From assembly GCF_001277345.1 (NCBI RefSeq), contig NZ_LIUT01000001.1:1087895-1151894 (forward strand): a DNA stretch of 64,000 nt, read 5' to 3'. The DNA comes from Paenibacillus solani. Its GTDB lineage: Bacteria > Bacillota > Bacilli > Paenibacillales > Paenibacillaceae. The notes under the pieces are model-generated. The model worked only from the letters and a program-made list of their open reading frames with translations. It was not told where the DNA came from and did no database searches. The number at the start of each line of letters is the position of its first letter. The first letter of the stretch is position 1. Shown here in pieces: positions 26,333 through 35,850 of this stretch. The translations under genes and the position numbers were made by a program.

Positions 26333-28309
26333 ATGAATAAGGGTTTGAGACCTGTTATGCTGCTTGTCACGGCATTTATGGCTGCCATTATTCTCTCCAG
26401 CTGCGGCGGAAGCAACACATTGACGGTTGATAAAGTGGATATTATAGCGGAACTGCTGCCGGACGGGGACCTCTATGTTGAGGAACTGTATACTTATACA
26501 GTGAGTGGTGAATACGAGTGGATTACGCGACCCATGGATAATTTCGGGGATGCGAATATTGAATTTTTTGAAGCGTATGTTCCGCCCAGTGATCGGAAGC
26601 TTGGCAATTTCGGATACATCCAATTAGAGCGCTACCCTGCCTCGCTAAGAGAAAAGAGCGGCTCCTACTATATCAAGGTACTGGCAAAGGATGAAACCAG
26701 ACAGGTGTATTATCGCTATAGGCTCGATAAGGAGGCCGTAAAATACGATGATCGAGGGGAACTGGATTGGACCATCCTGAAGGATAACGACAAAGACCAT
26801 CATAACGTATCGGTAAGTCTGCGTATGAGACAGTCTATACAAGAACCTGTTATCGCTTATGTGTACGACCGATCCGGCGGCGCCGTTACGGAGAATACGA
26901 ATGAATTATTACGATACGAGAACAAGCTGCTTCCGAGTGGGGACCATGCGAGATTAAAAGCATATGTTCCTACAGAGGCACTTTCGGATCTTGAAACCAC
27001 AGCGTCTTCAACTCTTCTCTCACAACAGCTGAAACGAGAGACGGCGCTTTCGCAGAAATTTGCGGAGCGGGAACGACTTATGGAAGCAGGAATTCAGCTG
27101 ATCCGCTGGCTTACTTATGTTGCAGTGGCGGGTGTTGTGTATTATGCACTATCCCTTCGCAGGCTTGCAGCCTGGTTTGGCGGGAAGCGAATATCCTTCG
27201 AAGAGATCGAGGATATGGATCCCGGCAGTCTGGTCTATCTTTATCGCAAAGGTGCGCTTCGACGTGTTGACGTGCTTGCTGATTTGTTTAAGCTGCGTCG
27301 CAAAGGCATGCTCGATACCTCTATTGAGCTGTTGGGGACGCGGTTTCAGGAAGATGCCAAAGCCCCGAAACAGGGTCCTCAGTTCACATTTATCGGCAAG
27401 CGTTCCGGCTTAGCGAAGTCAGAGCGCTACCTGTTGAATTGGCTGTTCCGGGGAACAGGTATTCTAAAACTGGATAGCCTATCCGGACCCACAAAAACAG
27501 AACGCAAGCAGAAAATTTCCGAGGATATGTATATGAATCGTTTGAGGGGCTTGCAGAGAGGGTTCATTCGGTGGCGGGAGCTTGTGGAAGATGAGAATCG
27601 CCAAACGATCAAGGCAGGAGTGTATGCACCAAGAAAAGAAATCTTTCCTGTGCTTGCACTCCTGCATCTAGCCATGCTGGTCTATCTGTATATCGCGGAT
27701 GTCACAGCTTGGGGATGGGTAGGATTATTATTTCTCATCGTGGGAGGAAGCGCGACATTAGCCTCGATTCGTTGGCGTAAGAAAAAATACATCATTGGAT
27801 TCTTGGTCGTATGCTTCATCGCGGCTGCTCAAATCCAATACGCTCCAGTTGTAGATACATACTTGAATTTCGTTCTGCTGTCTATGGTTATGGTCGGTCT
27901 TATGCCAGGAAAAGTATTAAATCGAAGCTCGGCAGCTAAACGAAGCGCTGTGAAGCGATATCGCAGGATGCTGGCTAGAGGCGGGGATTATGGAAGCCGC
28001 GAGCCTGAAGCTCTCGAACGAATGATCGAGACTGCGATTCTGCTTGGAATTGGGCGGCGGTTCGTGATCAGGGTAAGGAATAAACAGCCGGATCATGACC
28101 GAATATCGACTCTACCGTTATGGGACCCGGCTTCGATTACCGCCTTGGATTATGTCTTCAATCAATCATGGAAAGGAATCACGCGCAATTCATCTACTTG
28201 GAGCAGCGGCGGAGATAGCGGCGATGGAGACGGCGGATTCTTCGGAGACAGCAGTGACAGTGGCGGTGATGGTGGTGGTGACGGTGGCGGTGGCGGCGGC
28301 GGTGATTAA
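26333..28309 (+). CDS. DUF2207 membrane lipoprotein
   Basis: 658-residue exported protein of unknown role. Signal peptide with lipobox LSSC (Cys24), an extracellular DUF2207 domain (about 30-240: EELLPDGDLYVEELYTY pattern), a membrane segment near 263-285 (WLTYVAVAGVVYYALSL), a cytoplasmic part, a pair of membrane segments near 445-540, and a low-complexity Ser/Gly/Asp tail ending in a poly-Gly run. The tail resembles those of TPM/YgcG-linked proteins. GGGAGGG precedes the ATG at 26333. It appears to be a single-gene unit closed by the terminator at 28479. Confidence 0.85.
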   Translation: MNKGLRPVMLLVTAFMAAIILSSCGGSNTLTVDKVDIIAELLPDGDLYVEELYTYTVSGEYEWITRPMDNFGDANIEFFEAYVPPSDRKLGNFGYIQLERYPASLREKSGSYYIKVLAKDETRQVYYRYRLDKEAVKYDDRGELDWTILKDNDKDHHNVSVSLRMRQSIQEPVIAYVYDRSGGAVTENTNELLRYENKLLPSGDHARLKAYVPTEALSDLETTASSTLLSQQLKRETALSQKFAERERLMEAGIQLIRWLTYVAVAGVVYYALSLRRLAAWFGGKRISFEEIEDMDPGSLVYLYRKGALRRVDVLADLFKLRRKGMLDTSIELLGTRFQEDAKAPKQGPQFTFIGKRSGLAKSERYLLNWLFRGTGILKLDSLSGPTKTERKQKISEDMYMNRLRGLQRGFIRWRELVEDENRQTIKAGVYAPRKEIFPVLALLHLAMLVYLYIADVTAWGWVGLLFLIVGGSATLASIRWRKKKYIIGFLVVCFIAAAQIQYAPVVDTYLNFVLLSMVMVGLMPGKVLNRSSAAKRSAVKRYRRMLARGGDYGSREPEALERMIETAILLGIGRRFVIRVRNKQPDHDRISTLPLWDPASITALDYVFNQSWKGITRNSSTWSSGGDSGDGDGGFFGDSSDSGGDGGGDGGGGGGGD

Positions 28310-28741
28310 AGAAGACTTGATAACTGCGTAGCTCAAAGTGGATTCAGTCGTTCCCTTTATGCGCATACTGATCTGCGCGGGATCATTCGTTCATTGTACC
28401 TAAAAAAACCTTCTATCAATTTTTACAAGGAATTCATTAGCAGCAATATTCATATTTACTTCCTTATAATTTGGCAGTGCCCTCCTCTGATCAATTCGTT
28501 GGTCAGAGGGGGCTTTTTGTATTTGCCTTTTAAAAAAACATTCTGGCTATTTGCCCAGCTATGGGTGCTGCTAATGACTTGTCACGCTTGTTGAACAAAA
28601 AAATCGAAGGATGTTACCCCCCTATCGAAGAAAAGTACACCTGCAATCCCATTCAAGTGATGAATTATGATAGAAATGTGAACAGTTACCGTCACATGTA
28701 TACGCAGAAATCATGATCTTTCAAACGAACGGAGGAGTGAA
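28310..28741 (+). other. Intergenic region before the sugar operon
   Basis: It holds the terminator at 28479-28518 and, near the right end, an inverted repeat ATGTGA-N10-TCACAT at 28676-28697 that lies 45 bases before the first operon gene. A possible -10 TATGAT lies at 28666. I see no gene in the remaining sequence. Confidence 0.6.
28479..28518 (+). terminator. Intrinsic terminator
   Basis: GCCCTCCTCTGA pairs with TCAGAGGGGGC around a loop of 12 bases, then TTTTT. It closes the DUF2207 gene region and insulates the sugar operon. Confidence 0.85.
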
Positions 28742-29809
28742 ATGGCGGACAAAGGAGTAAAGGTAGGTATTATTGGGACTGGATTTATGGGTAAAGCACA
28801 TGCCGAAGGGTATCAAATGTTTAATATCGAAATCGGTATGTTTGCATCTCGGACAGCTGAAAAAGCTAAAGCGACGGCAGAACAGTTCGGCGTGGAACGA
28901 TGGACGGATCAGTGGCTGGAATTAATTCATGATCCGGATATCGATTGTGTGGATATTACCGTTCCTAATTACCTCCACTACGCGATGGCGATGGCTTGCA
29001 TCGAAGCCAATAAGCCGTTTCTGATCGAGAAGCCGCTGGCTTGTAATACTAAAGAAGCAGAGGAAATCGTCAGGAAAGCTAAGGAAAAAGGAATCGTCGC
29101 TGTATACGCCGAGAACATGCGCTTTAAGCCGGCACTCATGCGGACCAAAGAGCTTGTGGATCAGGGAGCATTCGGTAAGGTGTTAATGCTTCGGTCGAAC
29201 GAGATCCATAATGGTCCCTTTCACAGTCCCTGGTTCTGGGATGCTAACCTGACAGGAGGTGGGGCAGCTATTGATATGGGAATTCACGGCGTAAATACAT
29301 TGGAATGGATTATGGGCTCCAAGATTAAACGGGTTTATGCGGAGACGGAAGTTCTCAAATGGAAGGATTATTGCAAGAATGGGGCAGAAGACACCGCGAT
29401 TGCTGTACTTCGTTTTGAAAATGGTGGACTGGCCGAAGTTGTGATTAGCTGGGCCATATCCGGCGGCATGGATGTACGACTCGAAGTGTTTGGTGATCAA
29501 GGGACAGCATATGTAAGCACCACGCATGAAGCGGGGGGATTGCGAATTTTCAGTAATAATGGATACGGCAAATCATATGAAGAGGAAGCAAGCCTCAAGC
29601 CGCATGTCGTTCCTACAAAAGGCTGGAGTTTCCCTGCACCCAAGGATGTCATACAACAGGGGCATGCGTTTGAGGTTAAGCATTTTATCGATTGTGTACG
29701 TGGAATTGATACACCTTCCAGCACCTTAGAGGATGGATTAAGAGCTTTAGCCGTAGTGGAAGCCATGTATGAATCAGCCAGAACCGGCAGGGCAGTTGAA
29801 GTGAAATGA
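28742..29809 (+). CDS. Gfo/Idh/MocA-family oxidoreductase (operon gene 1)
   Basis: NAD(P)-dependent sugar dehydrogenase, cytoplasmic. Rossmann fold with GIIGTGFMGKAHAEGY at residues 10-25, the family's EKPLA motif near 97 and the C-terminal alpha/beta domain with GGGAAIDMGIHGVNTLEW. 355 residues. ACGGAGGAG precedes the ATG. It leads a ten-gene operon with a ROK kinase, a NagB-like deaminase, a TIM-barrel protein, a second Gfo/Idh/MocA gene and an importer. Substrate unknown; oxidation of a sugar hydroxyl to a keto group is the usual family reaction. Confidence 0.88.
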   Translation: MADKGVKVGIIGTGFMGKAHAEGYQMFNIEIGMFASRTAEKAKATAEQFGVERWTDQWLELIHDPDIDCVDITVPNYLHYAMAMACIEANKPFLIEKPLACNTKEAEEIVRKAKEKGIVAVYAENMRFKPALMRTKELVDQGAFGKVLMLRSNEIHNGPFHSPWFWDANLTGGGAAIDMGIHGVNTLEWIMGSKIKRVYAETEVLKWKDYCKNGAEDTAIAVLRFENGGLAEVVISWAISGGMDVRLEVFGDQGTAYVSTTHEAGGLRIFSNNGYGKSYEEEASLKPHVVPTKGWSFPAPKDVIQQGHAFEVKHFIDCVRGIDTPSSTLEDGLRALAVVEAMYESARTGRAVEVK

Positions 29810-30807
29810 TGATAACTTCAGCGCGAGGGCAATGCTCCAAAGATCAAAAGGTTGCGATCGGTGTCGATGTCGGCGGTACCAAGATCCTAGTCGGCTATGT
29901 TACCGAAGATGGGCATGTCCTGGAATCGCGGCAGTATTCGATGGATCGAACCTCGCAGTTATCTGCACTGCGTTCAATTGATGAAGCGATTGATCACTTC
30001 TTGCAATTATTCGGGGATGGACCACCTGCTGAAGGAATTGGCATCGGACTTGTTGGTCATATTGATCCTGAAGCCGGAGTATGGAAGCATGCGATCAACA
30101 TTCCTATTCATGAACCGATACATCTATCAGAGAAGATGGAGAAGCGATATGGACTGCCAGTCACTCTGGATAATGATGTACGCTGTGCTACACGGGCAGA
30201 GCTGCTGTATGGAGCGGGACAAGAATTCAAACATTTTATATATCTGAATTTGGGTACCGGAATATCGATGGGGATTGTATCGGATGGCCGCTTGGTTCGC
30301 GGAGCAGCGAATTATGCAGGAGAGCTTGGGCATATGTCAGTCAATACGGTCGGGCCGCGCTGCAGCTGCGGAAGGATTGGTTGTATGGAGACCATGGCAT
30401 CAGGTGGGGGAATGATACTCCGTGCCATGGACCTGCTGAGCTCATATCCGCAATCTACGCTGAATCAATATGCTTCTCGTTTACAGACGGATCGAATATT
30501 TATCGAGGCACTTCAAGGAGACCTGTTAGCAGCCCGTATTCGTAACGAAGCTTTGGGAGCGCTTCAAATCTCATTGACCAATGTCGTTAATCTATTGAAC
30601 CCGGAAGCGATTATTGTTGGAGGAGGCGTATCTCGGGATAAGAGCATCGTAGATGACCTTGAAGCCCATTTGCGAACAACCGCTCTTCCGCCGGCGGCAA
30701 ACGCATTGGTATGTATTGAGCAGTCCAAGCTTGAGGTTGGAAGAGTTGGACTAGTAGGCGCAGCATCTTTAGTATGGGGAGGCGGTATAAATGAAACACA
30801 TCGTTGA
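29806..30807 (+). CDS. ROK-family sugar kinase
   Basis: Cytoplasmic hexokinase-like kinase of the ROK group. ATP loop GVDVGGTK (19-26), catalytic Asp in LDNDVRCA, NLGTGISMGIV, and the zinc motif CSCGRIGC at 186-193 with a preceding His, all intact. 333 residues with no helix-turn-helix domain, so an enzyme and not an NagC/XylR-type repressor. The start overlaps the dehydrogenase stop (ATGA), giving translational coupling. Together with the NagB-like gene that overlaps its end, it suggests phosphorylation of an imported amino sugar. Confidence 0.88.
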   Translation: MMITSARGQCSKDQKVAIGVDVGGTKILVGYVTEDGHVLESRQYSMDRTSQLSALRSIDEAIDHFLQLFGDGPPAEGIGIGLVGHIDPEAGVWKHAINIPIHEPIHLSEKMEKRYGLPVTLDNDVRCATRAELLYGAGQEFKHFIYLNLGTGISMGIVSDGRLVRGAANYAGELGHMSVNTVGPRCSCGRIGCMETMASGGGMILRAMDLLSSYPQSTLNQYASRLQTDRIFIEALQGDLLAARIRNEALGALQISLTNVVNLLNPEAIIVGGGVSRDKSIVDDLEAHLRTTALPPAANALVCIEQSKLEVGRVGLVGAASLVWGGGINETHR

Positions 30808-31537
30808 AACGGATGAGACAGCATTTAACCGAAGAAGCGCTTTAGAAATAGCTGAACTTATTAAGCAAAAAGCAGATATTCGCATATGCTTCGCTACTGG
30901 AGAGACAACAAAAGGCATTTATCATGAACTGGCAGAATTGCATCGTCACGAAGGATTGGATTTTTCACAGGTGACTGCATTTGTACTGGATGAATATGAA
31001 GGCGCTTCCGCAGACAATCCGGCCAGCTGCCTGGCAAGATTAAACGACCAATTATTTGACCGGGTCAATATAAAGAAATCCAATATTTCCGCCATAGCCT
31101 CCACTTCGAAAGATTTGCATCAAATCAGTAAAGAGTTTGAACAGCACATTGGTCAGGCTGGTGGCATCGATCTGATGCTGCTTGGTATCGGGACGAATGG
31201 ACATATCGGTTTTAACGAGCCGGGAAGCCCCTTTCATTCAACGACACGTGTCGTACCGATTGGGGAGGATACGATTCATGCCCGTGCTGAGATGTTCGGG
31301 TCCAGAGAGGACGTTCCGAAGACGGGTGTGACCATGGGAATCAAGACGATCATGAATTCGAGGCAGATCTTTCTTTTTGCAAAAGGAGTGAACAAAGCCG
31401 CGATGCTGGAAAAGGCATTATGTGGACCGATTACGCAGGATATCCCGGCCTCGGTATTACAGTTACACCCAGCGCTTACTGTCATTACAGACGAGGAAGC
31501 AGCTTCTGGACTGCCATATAGACCCATGAATTATTAA
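30791..31537 (+). CDS. Glucosamine-6-phosphate deaminase-like enzyme (NagB family)
   Basis: NagB converts glucosamine-6-phosphate to fructose-6-phosphate and ammonia. Key parts are present: the phosphate loop FATGETTKG, Asp67 in VLDEYE, and GIGTNGHIGFNEPG with His138 and Glu143; the Asn before Gly-His is usual in Gram-positive NagB. 248 residues. It overlaps the ROK gene by 17 bases, with GGGAGG just upstream. No NagA deacetylase is nearby, so the substrate may be a free or otherwise modified amino sugar rather than GlcNAc. Confidence 0.85.
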   Translation: MKHIVETDETAFNRRSALEIAELIKQKADIRICFATGETTKGIYHELAELHRHEGLDFSQVTAFVLDEYEGASADNPASCLARLNDQLFDRVNIKKSNISAIASTSKDLHQISKEFEQHIGQAGGIDLMLLGIGTNGHIGFNEPGSPFHSTTRVVPIGEDTIHARAEMFGSREDVPKTGVTMGIKTIMNSRQIFLFAKGVNKAAMLEKALCGPITQDIPASVLQLHPALTVITDEEAASGLPYRPMNY

Positions 31538-31562
31538 ATGAATATGAAGGGGGAAATGCTAT

Positions 31563-32360
31563 ATGAAAATATCAATCGGAGGCTATTCATTCCATAACAC
31601 CTTTATGGAAGGGAAGATGGACGTATTCGGATATTTGGAAACGGTAAAGTACAGATACCGTATGGATTCAGTGGATTTGTGGAACGGATTTTTTATCGAC
31701 CGTAGTACCCCAATCTATCAGCTTGCGGATAAAAGTTATATTCGCAAAATCAAAGAAGCGCTTGATGAAAAAGAGATGAACGTCGTCAATTTCGCGATAG
31801 ACGGTGCTCATTTATGGGACCCGGACCCCGAAGTCAGACAAAAGCTGTATGAGAACGCGCTGGTTCATCTGGAAGCCGCAGAAATACTGGGCGCAGAGAC
31901 TGTTCGGATTGATACGGGAGGCAGCTACAAGGAATCGGAACCGATGACGGAGGAGCAATTTGAATACATGGTCACGCGATATCAAGAATATGCAAAGCGC
32001 GCGGCTGATGGGGGCTATAAGATCGGTCCAGAGAATCATATGGGCGCCTCGCTGCTTCCGCGGGAGATGAAACGGCTTGCTGAAGCCGTGAATCATCAGG
32101 CATTCGGATTTTTGCTTCATATCGGCAGATGGAAAGCAGATGAAATGCAGGGTGACGACTTGGTTGCTCCTTGGACTTTCCATACTCATTTTGATGCGAA
32201 GACTGCTGTAGACCCTCTTGCTGTGGAGAAAATCCGGAGCTTGCTAACAGCCGGTTATGAAGGGTACTGGGGCGTAGAATATAATGCACCCGGCAATCAG
32301 TATGTGGAAATGGAATGGATTATTGCGGCCGTAAAACGAATTTTGAGTGACGCTGTATAA
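31563..32360 (+). CDS. TIM-barrel sugar phosphate isomerase/epimerase family protein
   Basis: AP-endonuclease-2-like barrel of 265 residues. Possible metal ligands are in the ETVRIDTGG, GPENH, LLHIGRW, FHTHFD and WGVEYN segments. Members of this fold act as epimerases, isomerases, dehydratases or in beta-elimination on 3-keto sugars made by Gfo/Idh/MocA enzymes. GAAGGGGGA precedes the ATG. It stands between the NagB-like gene and the second dehydrogenase. The exact reaction cannot be told. Confidence 0.8.
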   Translation: MKISIGGYSFHNTFMEGKMDVFGYLETVKYRYRMDSVDLWNGFFIDRSTPIYQLADKSYIRKIKEALDEKEMNVVNFAIDGAHLWDPDPEVRQKLYENALVHLEAAEILGAETVRIDTGGSYKESEPMTEEQFEYMVTRYQEYAKRAADGGYKIGPENHMGASLLPREMKRLAEAVNHQAFGFLLHIGRWKADEMQGDDLVAPWTFHTHFDAKTAVDPLAVEKIRSLLTAGYEGYWGVEYNAPGNQYVEMEWIIAAVKRILSDAV

Positions 32361-32396
32361 ATGCAGGTTACAAGCCATTGCGAGAGGGAGAGATAG

Positions 32397-33527
32397 ATGG
32401 AAGCTAAGGTTAGAATCGGCATTATCGGAACAGGACAGATCGGTAAAATGCACATTGAGCGGTATCAGATGATTTCCGATGCTGAAATTGTTGCCGTCTG
32501 TGACGTTAATGAAGCAGAAGCCCGCAAAGTAGCGGAGCAGTTTGGAATTCCTCATGTATATACGAACTATCGTGAGATGTTGGCTCGTGATGATATTATG
32601 GCGGTTGATGTATGCCTCCACAACAATTTTCATGCTCCGGTTACGGTGGCTGCTCTGCAATCAGGTAAACATGTGTATTGTGAAAAACCCATTGCCGGCT
32701 CTTATGCCGATGGAAAGACGATGTGCGACATGGCTGATTCTGAACAGCGAATGCTGCATATCCAGATGAGCACCCTCTATCGTCCCGAAACCAAGGCAGC
32801 TAAAACACTGATTGATGGCGGAAAGCTCGGGAAGCTATACCACGCGCGTTCTACCGGCTTTCGTCGCAGGGGGCGGCCTTATGTGGATGGTTATGGAACC
32901 ACATATTTTACCCGAAAGGAAACCGCAGCTGGTGGAGCCCTGCTTGATATGGGAGTTTATCATATCGCTCAAATGCTCTATTTGCTAGGTAATCCTGATG
33001 TCCGGCGTATCTCCGGTAAGGTGTATCAAGAGATGGAAATGGAGGAAGACCGGAAACAGCACAGCGGATTTAATGTTGAGGAATTTGCAGTCGGCATGGT
33101 GAAATTCGATCATAATATTACGCTGGATATCATGGAAGCCTGGTCGGTACATATGGGGGGCTTCGAAGGAGGAAGCATTCTCGGTTCACAGGGAGGGATT
33201 CGGTTCCCATCTGCTTTAACGGACCAGATCAGCCAGCCATTCAGTTTTCACAGCACGGTTTGTGATATCGATATGGACAGCACGGTGGACCTGGCCAAGA
33301 TGGATCTGAGGTGGCATCGTCTTCGGGAGAATGAGTCGGCTTATGACTCTTCGCAGCATCACTGGATTGCTGCTCTGGCGGGGCGTGTTCCTTTGCTCCC
33401 TACCGCTAAAATTGCTCTTAATACGATGCTGATCAGCGAAGGAATGTACTTGTCCGATCAGTTAGGGTACGAGGTTAGCGCAGAAGAGACAGTGAATAAC
33501 TCGAAATCTTGCTCCGTGTTAGTATAA
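32397..33527 (+). CDS. Gfo/Idh/MocA-family oxidoreductase (operon gene 5)
   Basis: Second NAD(P)-dependent dehydrogenase of the operon, 376 residues. Nucleotide fold GIIGTGQIGKMHIERY, EKPIAGSY motif near 100, and C-terminal GGALLDMGVYHIAQMLY. It is clearly different in sequence from gene 1, so the two probably act on different intermediates or in opposite directions. GAGGGAGAG precedes the ATG. Followed after 40 bases by the substrate-binding protein gene. Confidence 0.87.
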   Translation: MEAKVRIGIIGTGQIGKMHIERYQMISDAEIVAVCDVNEAEARKVAEQFGIPHVYTNYREMLARDDIMAVDVCLHNNFHAPVTVAALQSGKHVYCEKPIAGSYADGKTMCDMADSEQRMLHIQMSTLYRPETKAAKTLIDGGKLGKLYHARSTGFRRRGRPYVDGYGTTYFTRKETAAGGALLDMGVYHIAQMLYLLGNPDVRRISGKVYQEMEMEEDRKQHSGFNVEEFAVGMVKFDHNITLDIMEAWSVHMGGFEGGSILGSQGGIRFPSALTDQISQPFSFHSTVCDIDMDSTVDLAKMDLRWHRLRENESAYDSSQHHWIAALAGRVPLLPTAKIALNTMLISEGMYLSDQLGYEVSAEETVNNSKSCSVLV

Positions 33528-33567
33528 GCGGCAATCTTATAAACTTTGAAAGAGGGGAAGCAAATTG

Positions 33568-34887
33568 ATGAAGAGGCTAATCGCAGGTTCCATGACGATG
33601 CTGATGCTTTCATTGCTCTTGTTGACGGGATGCGGCTCCAAGAATGAGGGTGCTTCGAGCGGAGAGAGAAGCGAAGGAGCGGTGAAGGAATTTGAAATGT
33701 CGCTTCGTCACACCTTCATTAATGAAGCGGATCAATCCCGAGTGGCCATGCTTAATGATGTGATCAAGGAAGTTGAAAATCAGATACCCGGGTTGAAAAT
33801 TGTAACCGAAGGGGTAGATGTTGTCGTTAATCGTTCAACCAAGCTTAAAGCAGAATTCGCCGCAGGCAGCCCGCCTAAAATTTTCTATAATTTTGGGGGC
33901 AGTGATACGGAAAGTTTTGCGAAAACCGGCCATTTGCTCGATCTTACACCTATTGTTGAGGAATTGGGCCTCAAGGATAAAATTCAGGATTTCTCCGAGT
34001 TTACGGTTGACGGTAAAATCTATGGAATTCCTGATAACGGATATATTGAAGGATTCTTTTATAACAAAAAGATATTTAATGAGCTGGGTCTGACTCCTCC
34101 AACGACATGGGACCAATTCCTGGCGATGTGTGAAACCTTGAAATCAGCAGGGTACACACCTTTGGCATTAGGAGCAGCGGAAGCATGGTCGATCAACATG
34201 ATCCCGACCAACTTTGCAGCTACTTTGGGTGGAATCGACATGTTTCGGAATTTGAGAACGGGAGAGACCCGATGGACCGATCCGGAAATGGTCAAGGCTT
34301 TCGAGAAGGTTAAGGAGCTTATGGACAAAGGCTACTATACAGAGAATACGCTCGGCTATAAACATTCTGAAGCACAAGCGCAATTCTCCAGCGGTAAAGC
34401 CGCGATCATTTTTGACGGAACATGGGGGCTTAATACTTATGCCAATGAAGATCGGTCGGTTGTTGCCAATGACCTTGGTTTCTTCAAAGTACCGAACTTT
34501 GGAGAGAAAGGAGATAACACCATTAATGCCAGCTTTTCAACTGGTTACGCGTTCTCTTCCCATCTGGATGAGAATGAGATGAAGGCGGTTAAGGCGTTCA
34601 TCAAGGAATATTATCAGGAGAAGTGGCAGAAGAGGCAGTTGATTGATTCGAACCGCTTTCCTTCCATGGTACTTACGGACACGGAGGATGTTAAGCCGAT
34701 TATTAAAGAAATCAGCGACGCAGCTCAAGGGATGGCAACCTTCCCGGCATATGATGCGCTCGTTCAGCCGAAGATCAAGAGTGATCTGGAGTCAGGAATG
34801 CAGCAGGTGGTAGGAAATAAAATAACGGTTCAGCAAATGCTTGAGACCATGCAGCAGAATCAAGAGAAGGAAAATAAGAAGGATTAG
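33568..34887 (+). CDS. ABC transporter sugar-binding lipoprotein
   Basis: Extracellular solute-binding lipoprotein of the carbohydrate (cluster B, family 1) type, 439 residues. Signal peptide with lipobox LTGC (Cys22) and a Ser/Gly/Glu linker. The mature part has the periplasmic-binding pattern, for example GIPDNGYIEGFFYNKKIFNELGL-like and SGKAAIIFDGTWGL segments. ATG at 33568 follows GAGGGGAAG; a TTG three bases earlier is also possible. A stable hairpin follows the gene, likely raising its level over the permeases. Confidence 0.9.
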   Translation: MKRLIAGSMTMLMLSLLLLTGCGSKNEGASSGERSEGAVKEFEMSLRHTFINEADQSRVAMLNDVIKEVENQIPGLKIVTEGVDVVVNRSTKLKAEFAAGSPPKIFYNFGGSDTESFAKTGHLLDLTPIVEELGLKDKIQDFSEFTVDGKIYGIPDNGYIEGFFYNKKIFNELGLTPPTTWDQFLAMCETLKSAGYTPLALGAAEAWSINMIPTNFAATLGGIDMFRNLRTGETRWTDPEMVKAFEKVKELMDKGYYTENTLGYKHSEAQAQFSSGKAAIIFDGTWGLNTYANEDRSVVANDLGFFKVPNFGEKGDNTINASFSTGYAFSSHLDENEMKAVKAFIKEYYQEKWQKRQLIDSNRFPSMVLTDTEDVKPIIKEISDAAQGMATFPAYDALVQPKIKSDLESGMQQVVGNKITVQQMLETMQQNQEKENKKD

Positions 34888-34901
34888 ATCATCTGATAAT
34901 T

Positions 34902-34939
34902 CAAGCGGGCATCACTAAGGCTTAGCGGTGATGCCCTTG
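34902..34939 (+). other. Intercistronic hairpin between binding protein and permease genes
   Basis: GGGCATCAC (34907-34915) pairs with GTGATGCCC (34928-34936), with further pairing inside (CTAAG/CTTAG) and outside (CAA/TTG). No T run follows, so it is probably an mRNA-stabilising or partial stop structure, as often seen after binding-protein genes. Confidence 0.7.
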
Positions 34940-34966
34940 CTGATTACAGGATCGGAGGGGAGTACA

Positions 34967-35848
34967 ATGAATCGAACGTTCAGAAATCCTGCAGCCTTTT
35001 TAGTATTTATCATTCCGACGCTCTTATTGTATAGTGTATTCTATCTCTATCCACTGTCGTCCACGGTTATGTATGCGTTTTCGGAGTGGGATGGTCTATC
35101 GGCCCCCGTGTTCAACGGATTAGACAATTTCAAGAGAGCCTTGGCCGATGAGCAGTTGTACCGATCGTTGTTAAATAACCTGGCTTTTACAGGGTTTGCC
35201 CTCCTGGTACAGCTCCCTATTATATTGGGTTCTGCAATTTTGATATCGGAGGTAAGACGATTCTCGGGATTCTACAAAACGACATTTTTCATGCCTGCCA
35301 TTCTCTCGACACCCGTCGTTGCGGTGTTATGGTCATTCGTTGTGTTTCATCCTGAGATCGGTTTGCTTAATCTGATTCTTCGAGGGATCGGATTCGATCA
35401 TTGGGTCAAAGCCTGGCTTGCGGATGATCACACCGCCCTCTTGTCCATACTGGTGGCGAATGCTTGGGCTAACGTCGGCTTCTATATCGTGCTTGCGCTT
35501 GCAGCTATATATGGAATTTCCAAGGAGATTCAAGAAGCGGCACAAGTGGATGGAGCAAACTTCTTTCAGAGGGCGATCCACATCACATTACCGATGATTA
35601 AGCCGATTATTTCCGTGATTGTATTGCTAAAAGTTGCCGGCTCTCTAAAAACACTCGATATTGTCATGGTCATGACAGGAGGAGGTCCCGCAGGGTTAAC
35701 GGATGTCATGGCTACGTACATGTACCGAGTGGGCTTTCAGTATCTGGAATCCGGTTATGCCAATACCATTGCTTTCATCATGGTTATATTCACAGTGATT
35801 CTGACAGGCATCACCAGTTTTATAACGAAGAAGCTGGAGGAGGTCTGA
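34967..35848 (+). CDS. ABC sugar transporter permease (MalF-like)
   Basis: Inner membrane permease of about 293 residues with six predicted membrane segments (first at about 12-34, FLVFIIPTLLLYSVFYLY). The cytoplasmic EAA loop EAAQVDGANFFQRAIHITLP that docks the ATPase is present. GGAGGGGAG precedes the ATG at 34967; upstream in-frame starts lie in the hairpin region. Two bases separate it from the partner permease. No ATPase gene is in the operon, so a shared MsmX-type ATPase is expected. Confidence 0.9.
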   Translation: MNRTFRNPAAFLVFIIPTLLLYSVFYLYPLSSTVMYAFSEWDGLSAPVFNGLDNFKRALADEQLYRSLLNNLAFTGFALLVQLPIILGSAILISEVRRFSGFYKTTFFMPAILSTPVVAVLWSFVVFHPEIGLLNLILRGIGFDHWVKAWLADDHTALLSILVANAWANVGFYIVLALAAIYGISKEIQEAAQVDGANFFQRAIHITLPMIKPIISVIVLLKVAGSLKTLDIVMVMTGGGPAGLTDVMATYMYRVGFQYLESGYANTIAFIMVIFTVILTGITSFITKKLEEV

Positions 35849-35850
35849 GA

